A stretch of DNA of 64,000 bases from Thermoflavifilum aggregans (GTDB taxonomy: Bacteria > Bacteroidota > Bacteroidia > Chitinophagales > Chitinophagaceae). Where the stretch lies: the NCBI RefSeq assembly GCF_002797735.1, contig NZ_PGFG01000001.1, positions 1,302,001-1,366,000 of the forward strand. Reading direction: 5' to 3'. How positions within the stretch are numbered: position 1 is the first letter of the stretch; every line of letters starts with the position of its first letter. The translations under genes and the position numbers were made by a program. The notes below the pieces were generated by a model that was not told the origin of the DNA, made no database searches, and saw only the letters and a program-made list of their open reading frames with translations. This document shows, one piece after another, positions 55,819 through 62,476 of the stretch.

Positions 55819-57294
55819 ATGAAATATATATTTGTAATCACCATTGGGACAAGGGATGTTCAGATTCATCAGAATGATCTTGAATCTATCAAGCATGTCA
55901 TTCCAGATATTAAAACTTATGTTAATATGGATGATGACAATTTTCATTGTTTCAGAAACATAAGAAAATCTGGTGAAGAATTATTGAATTCATATCGATT
56001 TGTAAATAATTTGCTTAAATACCCGATGATTGATGAATTTATGGATGAGTTGAAAAACAGGCTTAATAACTTTTCTGATTTTATAGGCTTCCTGTTATAT
56101 ACGGATCAGCAAAATTCGGGCATTGGGCATCAGGATGAAGATACCCTTTATTTTAAGGATATATTGATTGAGCATCTTATGGAGAAATATCAGCTAAAAA
56201 GGAATCAGATTACATCTATTCCTGTTGCCCAGGATGTTGCAAACATAGACATTCAATACAATCATTTTCAGAACGCTTTTAATAATGTTTTTCAGAATGT
56301 TGCATCTATTGAGAAGGTCTATATATTTCCACAGGGTGGTATTGATCAGATCAACCAGGCGCTCACCCTCCGTCTGATTCAACAATTTCGGAACAAGGTA
56401 ACCTATTTTCAAAAGCCTAAGAAACAGCCACTAAGAGAACTTCACTTCCCTCAACTTTTTCTGACAGACTTGCTTAAAAATATTTTAAAAGATCATCTTA
56501 GTAAATATGGGTTTGATCGAATTCACAAAGACATTTGTCCGGATGAGTGGGTTTATTATTTATGCATGTTTGCTGCCCATCGGCTCAGCCTCAGATATCA
56601 TGAGGCAAGATCACATTATTCTAAAATTTTGAATGCTTTAACCAATAATCAAATAATAAAGGATATAAAAAATCATTTTTCTTATTTTTCTTCAGGGCAA
56701 AATCCTCTGGATGAAAATAGAAAAAAATTATCTGATTTGTATATCTCAGTAAAAATTAAATACAAGGAACAAAATGATATTCGTGGATTTTTGATTACTT
56801 TGTTTACCTTCTCTGAAAACTTTGAAAAGCAATTCGTAGATGAATATGTAAAGGAAGATACCAATGATTACTACATAAAAAATCTACAATTTGGGTCTCA
56901 GAATCGGCAATGGGAGCAATTTATTCTTGACAAATTTGGTGCTGATGTTTTATCTGGATTAGAAAACGAAAACATTGATCTCTCTAACCCCAATTGGAAG
57001 ACCAATGTTTACTTGTTTGAACATTTGTTAATTAATGACAAATGTAAGACTTGTAATATGAGCGAACCTGATTATAAAAAAATCAAATGTTTACTCGAAA
57101 AGATGCGTGGGTTAAGAAATGAGTTAGCTCACAAGTTAAGCCATCCTAAAATGAATGATATTCTAGGAAACATAAGTAGTTGTGGAATCAAAATCGATGA
57201 TTTTTTTGATATTATAGACAAATGTCTGGGTGTTAATGGATATGGTGAATTCGATGTAATTAAAAATATAATTTATTCACATTATGGGTTTTGA
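55819..57294 (+). CDS. csm6: Csm6-like CARF-HEPN ribonuclease
   Basis: 491 residues from the ATG at 55819. A TTG-started extension to 55708 gives a hydrophobic N-terminus that does not belong to the family. The N-terminal CARF domain begins KYIFVITIGTRDVQIHQND and should bind cyclic oligoadenylate made by Cas10. The C-terminus holds the HEPN RNase motif RNELAH (R433 to H438). This is the Csm6 plan: non-specific RNA cutting when Cas10 detects target RNA. Its value depends on a working Cas10 palm domain. Family level certain; exact ring size of the activator unknown. Confidence 0.88.
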   Translation: MKYIFVITIGTRDVQIHQNDLESIKHVIPDIKTYVNMDDDNFHCFRNIRKSGEELLNSYRFVNNLLKYPMIDEFMDELKNRLNNFSDFIGFLLYTDQQNSGIGHQDEDTLYFKDILIEHLMEKYQLKRNQITSIPVAQDVANIDIQYNHFQNAFNNVFQNVASIEKVYIFPQGGIDQINQALTLRLIQQFRNKVTYFQKPKKQPLRELHFPQLFLTDLLKNILKDHLSKYGFDRIHKDICPDEWVYYLCMFAAHRLSLRYHEARSHYSKILNALTNNQIIKDIKNHFSYFSSGQNPLDENRKKLSDLYISVKIKYKEQNDIRGFLITLFTFSENFEKQFVDEYVKEDTNDYYIKNLQFGSQNRQWEQFILDKFGADVLSGLENENIDLSNPNWKTNVYLFEHLLINDKCKTCNMSEPDYKKIKCLLEKMRGLRNELAHKLSHPKMNDILGNISSCGIKIDDFFDIIDKCLGVNGYGEFDVIKNIIYSHYGF

Positions 57295-57496
57295 TTTTAT
57301 TATGGCTTTTAATTTTTTGGTTTTTCAGGCCAAAAATCAAGCTATATGGATAAGCTGACATAATTTTTTCATTTTTCTTGAACTTATTTAACAGATAATT
57401 TTTAAAGATCAGATTTTGATTACTATTTCCTTCAAATAGGATTGATTATGCCAAATAATCTCCATAAATATTTTCGGTTTGTAATTATGATATAAT

Positions 57497-58477
57497 ATGC
57501 ATCTAGTAATAAGTTCATACGGAACAGTCCTAGCTAAAGAGAATGAGATGTTTGCCATTATCAATCATAATGGTAAACAGCTAATTACTCCACAGGAAGT
57601 AAAGAGCATCACCATCAGCAAGGGTGCCCGTATAAGCTCTGATGCAGTTTTGCTGGCTATTTCACATGAAATTGATGTTGTTTTTGTTGATCAGAAGGGG
57701 ATGCCGCAAGGACGTATCTGGAGTCATCATTACGGATCTATCGCTACTATCCGAAAGAATCAGCTTGAATTTATCTATTCATCAGAATCAATAAAATGGA
57801 TTAAATCTATTATTTTGGAAAAAATTGATAATCAGATTGCTTTATTGTTAACTCTCGATACGGATGATGATCGTCTTAATCGTATCATTAAGCGCAGCAT
57901 ACGTGCTATGATGGATTATAAAGGTAAATTGGCTCAACTTCAGGGGAAAATTATACCGGATATAGCAACTTCACTTCGCGGATGGGAAGGCGCTGCATCA
58001 AAAAGATATTTTGAAACTATTGCAGAATATATGCCTTCATTTTATCGTTTTCAAGGTCGTACGCAGCATCCGGCTGCAGATCCGTTTAATGCATTGCTCA
58101 ATTATGGATATGGCATGTTATATGGTAAAATAGAGGGAGCACTTATTAAAGCTGGCATTGATCCTTATGTGGGGGTTTTTCATAGAGACGACTATAACAG
58201 GCCTGTTTTGGTTTACGATGTAATGGAAAAATTCCGGGTTTGGATTGATTATGTTGTGGTCAGGCTGTGCAGAGAAGAGGTGTTTCCTGAAGATCAATTT
58301 GTACGTAAAGAGGGTGGTGTATGGATTGAGGGTATAGTAAAAAGAATTCTTATTCAGGCTATTCAGGATTATTTATCAGAAATTATTACTTATCGCCGTT
58401 TGCAGCGAAGCAGGGAAAATCATATTCAATTGTATGCACAGGAACTTGCCTCATATTTTCAGGGACTTAAATCTTGA
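57497..58477 (+). CDS. cas1: CRISPR integrase Cas1
   Basis: 326 residues. The N-terminal beta domain is LVISSYGTVLAKENEMFAI, and the C-terminal helical domain holds the metal site: Glu in GWEGAASKRYFETI near residue 154, His in GVFHRDDYNRP near residue 228 and Asp in LVYDVMEKFRVW near residue 242. All three ligands are there. It begins 202 bp after csm6, so it probably has its own promoter. It forms an adaptation module with the two genes and the array that follow. Confidence 0.95.
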   Translation: MHLVISSYGTVLAKENEMFAIINHNGKQLITPQEVKSITISKGARISSDAVLLAISHEIDVVFVDQKGMPQGRIWSHHYGSIATIRKNQLEFIYSSESIKWIKSIILEKIDNQIALLLTLDTDDDRLNRIIKRSIRAMMDYKGKLAQLQGKIIPDIATSLRGWEGAASKRYFETIAEYMPSFYRFQGRTQHPAADPFNALLNYGYGMLYGKIEGALIKAGIDPYVGVFHRDDYNRPVLVYDVMEKFRVWIDYVVVRLCREEVFPEDQFVRKEGGVWIEGIVKRILIQAIQDYLSEIITYRRLQRSRENHIQLYAQELASYFQGLKS

Positions 58478-58507
58478 ATAATCCTCTTTTTTTAAGCATA
58501 TTGATTT

Positions 58508-59548
58508 ATGATTAGCTACGGTATAAATATTACAAATTCAGATGATCCCCTGCAAAAAACCACTATAGAATTGCTGGCCAGAAAGATTGTTTACCCTCCT
58601 GCTGATCTTCAAGAAAAGGTAAGCTATTTGAGAAAATTAAAACTGATAGAATATAAACAGTACCAACGTCTCAAACTTCAGCTTCCTTATTTTTGTTGTG
58701 CATTATTTCACCATTCTTTGCGTAAAAAAGAACATTTTTATTCCATATCTTGCTTTGTTATTGATTTGCAAGACACCCTGGAAGAAGAATACAATAAGCA
58801 GGATATTTTAAATAAACTTAAGCAGGATCCCCGTGTTCATTTTATATACAGCCCTGTTGGAGGTGATGGATTAAGAATTTTATTTTCTCTTCATGAACCT
58901 TGTTATGACCCAGGTTTATTTGTTTATTTTTACAAAACATTTGTGAGGAAATTTGCTACTAGTCATCAGCTGGAACGTGTAATTGATTGGCGAATCCCTG
59001 ATATTACAGATGCTTTTTTATTAAGTGCTGATCCTGCTGCATGGCTAGCTTCCGACCCACAAACCATTGACATGAGCAAGTATATTGGGGATGACGATCC
59101 GGAGGCTATTATGGATGATGTGAAGTATTTTGATACAAGGGCAAAAAAAGTGAAAAAAGAAGTCGGGTTGTCCGATCGAAACTTAAATTCATTATCAGAT
59201 GAAAAACGAATATGGATTAGAAAAAAGTTGAATCCAAATTATCGGACACGTGTGAGTCATGATAAAGAGGATTTAAACCTGTTTCAAGACCTTATGTTAC
59301 ATATAGAAGAAGAATTAGCACGGAATGGCATTCGTGTTGTTTTTTACCAGAATATTTCACATGGTATGCAGGTTCATGTGGTATGTCAGGATAATCCAGA
59401 GCAGTGGGCTGAACTAAATATTTTCAGGGATAAAAAGCGATATTCTGTATTGAAAGCCTTAAAAACAACATCGAATCGGGAGCTGGCTGATAAGGTATCG
59501 TTGATCATTTTACGATATATGAGTGATAATATGGAGTCGTCTTACTAA
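58508..59548 (+). CDS. CRISPR-associated primase-polymerase-like protein (AEP superfamily)
   Basis: 346 residues. The first half looks like the archaeo-eukaryotic-primase/BT4734-like fold. Motif I is CFVIDLQDT with acidic residues at about D86 and D89, motif II is SPVGGDGLRILFSLHEP at about 115-131, and a third acidic region is VIDWRIPDITDAFLLSADP at about 158-176. A helical C-terminal domain follows. Primase-polymerases of this sort (CAPP) are known beside cas1-cas2 in some type III systems, where they are thought to make DNA for spacer capture. It starts 30 bp after cas1. The fold call is by motif reading and unproven. Confidence 0.62.
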   Translation: MISYGINITNSDDPLQKTTIELLARKIVYPPADLQEKVSYLRKLKLIEYKQYQRLKLQLPYFCCALFHHSLRKKEHFYSISCFVIDLQDTLEEEYNKQDILNKLKQDPRVHFIYSPVGGDGLRILFSLHEPCYDPGLFVYFYKTFVRKFATSHQLERVIDWRIPDITDAFLLSADPAAWLASDPQTIDMSKYIGDDDPEAIMDDVKYFDTRAKKVKKEVGLSDRNLNSLSDEKRIWIRKKLNPNYRTRVSHDKEDLNLFQDLMLHIEEELARNGIRVVFYQNISHGMQVHVVCQDNPEQWAELNIFRDKKRYSVLKALKTTSNRELADKVSLIILRYMSDNMESSY

Positions 59549-59619
59549 GTTGTATTTTTAATTCACACTTATAATCCCATTATTGGTATATATACTTATT
59601 AAATATAAAAATTAATTAA

Positions 59620-60111
59620 ATGGCATATGATGAAGGTTTACATAATCCTGAATGGAGAGCTTCTATTTTGAAACAAGCCGGTATAAATTATCCGGAAGAA
59701 ACTAATGCTGATCCATTCATTAATCAAGATAGGTGGGAATTACTTCCTTTACTGAAGGAACGCATACAGCAGATTTTGCATATCATAAACGACGAACCCA
59801 TGAAATCTACAGATGTATTTTCTCTGATTATGTATGATATTGAAGACGACAAAGTAAGAACAGCCATTTCTAAATATTTGATTGAAAAGGGCTGTATTCG
59901 GATACAGAAATCTGTTTATATCCTAAAAGCTCATCATAGGGTCTATAAGGAGATTGTAAGGGCATTGAAAGAAGTACAGTCGAGTTATGATAACCAGGAT
60001 AGCATTATTTTTGTGCCTGTACCCCCTACTGTACCGGGAAGCATGCAGATTATAGGTAAGGAAGTGCATATAGATCGGTTACTTAATGACCCGAATGTAT
60101 TGTTTTTTTGA
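59620..60111 (+). CDS. cas2: Cas2 with an N-terminal extension of about 65 residues
   Basis: 163 residues; ordinary Cas2 has 85-110. Residues 67-145 match Cas2: FSLIMYDIEDDKVRTAISKYLIEKG with the family Asp at about D73, then CIRIQKSVYIL and VRALKEVQSSYDNQDSIIFVPVP. Before it lies a helical stretch (LPLLKERIQQILHIINDEP) I do not recognise. It could contact the primase-like neighbour or Cas1, but that is inference. It is the last gene before the CRISPR leader. Confidence 0.82.
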   Translation: MAYDEGLHNPEWRASILKQAGINYPEETNADPFINQDRWELLPLLKERIQQILHIINDEPMKSTDVFSLIMYDIEDDKVRTAISKYLIEKGCIRIQKSVYILKAHHRVYKEIVRALKEVQSSYDNQDSIIFVPVPPTVPGSMQIIGKEVHIDRLLNDPNVLFF

Positions 60112-60218
60112 TGCTAAAAATTTTAACTTTGGGTTAGATGTTAATTGTCGGATTTCAGAAGAAGGGATGGGTTTGTTCTTTGTATTTATTTGGGAATCAA
60201 ACGTTTGTAAAATTTACT
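60112..60218 (+). promoter_or_regulatory. CRISPR leader
   Basis: 107 bp between the cas2 stop and the first repeat, AT-rich. The repeat's 3' end (ATTGAGAC) and the degenerate far-end repeat both put the leader here. TTTG at 60179-60182 and AACGTTTG at 60200-60207 are a poor promoter pair (17-nt gap), so the array promoter is not settled. Confidence 0.6.
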
Positions 60219-61144
60219 ATCATTGAACCACATCCAATACAACAAGGATTGAGACACCCCCAAATTAGTGCAACAATAAAACTTATTACATCATTGAACC
60301 ACATCCAATACAACAAGGATTGAGACTTCTAACTTTCACATCCTTTAACCTCAATCCAAATATCATTGAACCACATCCAATACAACAAGGATTGAGACAT
60401 ATTCATTCCAGTATTCAAACATCCAAATATCCCTTTCGATCATTGAACCACATCCAATACAACAAGGATTGAGACCTTAAATCTATTTTGAAATACCTAC
60501 AATTCAACTTGAATATCATTGAACCACATCCAATACAACAAGGATTGAGACTAAACTTAAGAAATTCAACTTCAATTCCTTTATTCAGATATCATTGAAC
60601 CACATCCAATACAACAAGGATTGAGACAATTTGGTCATGCAAACGACAACCAGAATGAAATGTAAATCATTGAACCACATCCAATACAACAAGGATTGAG
60701 ACATGCAAATAGAATAACCATTCAAATCAACCTTAAAATATCATTGAACCACATCCAATACAACAAGGATTGAGACCGCAAAATTCAGGTTGCCTTCTTT
60801 TAATTACTTTTTTATCATTGAACCACATCCAATACAACAAGGATTGAGACATCCTGTCGAATAATCAATAAAGTACTCCTGTTCATAAACATCATTGAAC
60901 CACATCCAATACAACAAGGATTGAGACACTTTAAATAAATTTCAATAAATTCATCCACGATCTATCATTGAACCACATCCAATACAACAAGGATTGAGAC
61001 CCTGTTTCGGGATCGGGCAGGACCCGATCCCAGAAATCATTGAACCACATCCAATACAACAAGGATCGAGACCCTGTTTCGGGATCGGGCAGGACCCGAT
61101 CCCAGAAATCATTGAACCACATCCAATACAACAAGGATTGAGAC
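60219..61144 (+). CRISPR. Type III-A CRISPR array, 13 repeats and 12 spacers
   Basis: The 37-nt repeat begins ATCATTGAACC and ends CAAGGATTGAGAC. Repeats start at 60219, 60290, 60362, 60439, 60515, 60591, 60666, 60740, 60814, 60891, 60964, 61036 and 61108. Spacers are 34-40 nt. All repeats are identical except the twelfth, which has GGATCGAGAC. Spacers 11 and 12 are identical. The array reads on the plus strand: the ATTGAGAC end would be the crRNA 5' tag, and the variant repeat is at the far end. Spacers 1-10 have C far above G on this strand. Confidence 0.98.
61073..61107 (+). repeat. Duplicated hairpin spacer (copy of 61001-61035)
   Basis: Spacers 11 and 12 (61001-61035 and 61073-61107) are the same 35-nt sequence. 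Inside each, GGGATCGGG, a CAGGA loop and CCCGATCCC form a perfect 9-bp hairpin. Their G+C content is far above the other spacers. The 72-bp repeat-spacer unit has therefore been duplicated. Confidence 0.95.
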
Positions 61145-61471
61145 AAGGAAATGTTTACCTGCTACCTTCTTTCCTTTAGGGAAAAGATTCGGTGGGGAAG
61201 GGATGCATGCTCGCTGCCGATCTTGCAGAAACTATCCTTATGTTGCTCAGCATAAGAACAATGAAAAAGACAGAAACTCTGGAGCTCATGAATCCCAATG
61301 GGTACGCATGAAAGCATGCTTGCAAAAGCATTTCAACTGCTCTGGTTCAGTTGCTATCTTCCAATTTTCTGTCAATCTAAATCCACCACGCGAATCCGGC
61401 TTTCATGCCTGTATTTTTTGATTCTTTCAGATTATATTTGTGCAGATTCATTGCACTAAAACTTATTAACT
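61145..61471. other. Gene-free stretch after the array
   Basis: 327 bp between the last repeat and the WYL regulator. Reading frames here are short and unlike proteins. The final 60 bp hold a candidate promoter box for the regulator; otherwise I see nothing. Confidence 0.4.
61433..61440 (+). promoter_or_regulatory. Promoter -7 box of the WYL regulator gene
   Basis: TATATTTG is a perfect TANNTTTG box 31 bp before the ATG at 61472. No TTTG lies at the expected 19-21 nt upstream (the nearest is 12 nt away). Confidence 0.4.
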
Positions 61472-61921
61472 ATGCCTACAAATAAAAATGCCTTTATTAG
61501 GTTATTGGCGTTGGATAAATTATTATCAACAGGGTCCGGATGTACGTTTAATCAATTGCTTGAACGTGTTAATGAAAGGCTTATCGAAATGGGTATAACT
61601 CCTATCCAACGAAGACAATTGTACAATGACCTGGCTAACATGGAGAGTTTTTTTGGTGCATTGATTCATAAAGAAAAATATGGCAGAGGTTATAGATATA
61701 GATATGAAGATCCTAATTTTTCTATAAGATGGGGAATGATGGGATCTGCTATCGATCAAATCGATAAATTATTTTCTACACTGACTCATCTTTACGGACC
61801 AGCCACTGATGATGATGCTCGTAAGATAATTGCTGATTTTTTGGCAAAAATTCGTCATGTTAAACCCAACATCAGTCCATATATCTTTCTTGATCACAAT
61901 GAATATGTAAACGGATTGTAA
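61472..61921 (+). CDS. WYL-domain regulator, N-terminal part (ends at an in-frame TAA)
   Basis: 149 codons. The N-terminal winged helix is recognisable: FIRLLALDKLLSTGSGCTFNQLLERVNERL, then RRQLYNDLANMESFFGA and GRGYRYRYEDPNFSI. A helical linker follows. The frame stops at TAA (61919-61921) after YVNGL, and continues in the same frame after it as HLDELLNAILNHRVL, which is where WYL proteins normally read LE-L-DELL. A GAA to TAA change would explain it. Together with the next feature it is one interrupted gene of the kind often found beside CRISPR arrays. Confidence 0.82.
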   Translation: MPTNKNAFIRLLALDKLLSTGSGCTFNQLLERVNERLIEMGITPIQRRQLYNDLANMESFFGALIHKEKYGRGYRYRYEDPNFSIRWGMMGSAIDQIDKLFSTLTHLYGPATDDDARKIIADFLAKIRHVKPNISPYIFLDHNEYVNGL

Positions 61922-62476
61922 CATTTGGATGAGTTGCTGAATGCCATATTAAACCACCGTGTATTGAAAATAACTTATCAAAGTTTTCACAGTCCTGCTC
62001 CCGTGGAAATTATTTATCACCCTTATGTGATACGTCAGTATAATTATCGCTGGTTTGTGATCGGAAGGAATGAACAGGAGAATCATAACAGATGGGTTCT
62101 CGGATTGGATCGGATAAAAAATATAGAAGAAGAAAATTCAATTCAATATGTAAATAGCCCGGTGCAGAACTGGAAAGAACATTTTGAAGAGCTGATAGGC
62201 GTTACCTGGCCTGATGGAGAAAAACCCAAAATAGTTGAGCTTATATTTACTCAGGATGCAGCTCCACGTGTCATCACCAAACCCATTCATCCTACCCAAA
62301 AGCAGAAACGATTGCCAGATGGACGTTTGAAAGTAACTATTCAAGTAGTATTGAACAAAGAACTGGAAAATCTGATTCTTTCATTCGGCGAACAAGTGTG
62401 TGTGGAATCTCCGGATGAGTTGCGCAATAGCATCGTTCAGCGATTGTCCGGTGCCTACAGGTGTTATCAGTCGTGA
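61922..62476 (+). CDS. WYL-domain regulator, WYL part (same frame, after the TAA)
   Basis: The same frame goes on for 184 codons. The WYL domain core is NHRVLKITYQSFHSPAPVEIIYHPYVIRQYNYRWFVIGRNEQ, here described by its ends NHRVLKITY and YRWFVIG. The C-terminal WCX-like extension runs to the stop. A TTG at 61925 could restart translation, leaving a lone WYL ligand-binding domain. WYL domains are thought to bind nucleic acid or nucleotides and regulate CRISPR loci in some bacteria. The last 10 bp overlap the convergent membrane protein gene. Confidence 0.8.
   Translation, partial: HLDELLNAILNHRVLKITYQSFHSPAPVEIIYHPYVIRQYNYRWFVIGRNEQENHNRWVLGLDRIKNIEEENSIQYVNSPVQNWKEHFEELIGVTWPDGEKPKIVELIFTQDAAPRVITKPIHPTQKQKRLPDGRLKVTIQVVLNKELENLILSFGEQVCVESPDELRNSIVQRLSGAYRCYQS

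Noticed and set aside
60172-60207. Promoter pair in the CRISPR leader
   Set aside because: The -7 box has a mismatch and the spacing (17 or 24 nt) is outside 19-21, so it is not called as a promoter.
60931-61179. Two overlapping reading frames, 60931-61146 minus and 60994-61179 plus, with repeated peptide units
   Set aside because: They are read-through of CRISPR repeats and the duplicated spacer; the repeated peptide is only the repeat DNA in another frame.
61203-61421. 72-codon frame after the CRISPR array
   Set aside because: Its composition is unlike a protein, it has no motif, and it ends at the regulator promoter; the stretch is more likely non-coding.
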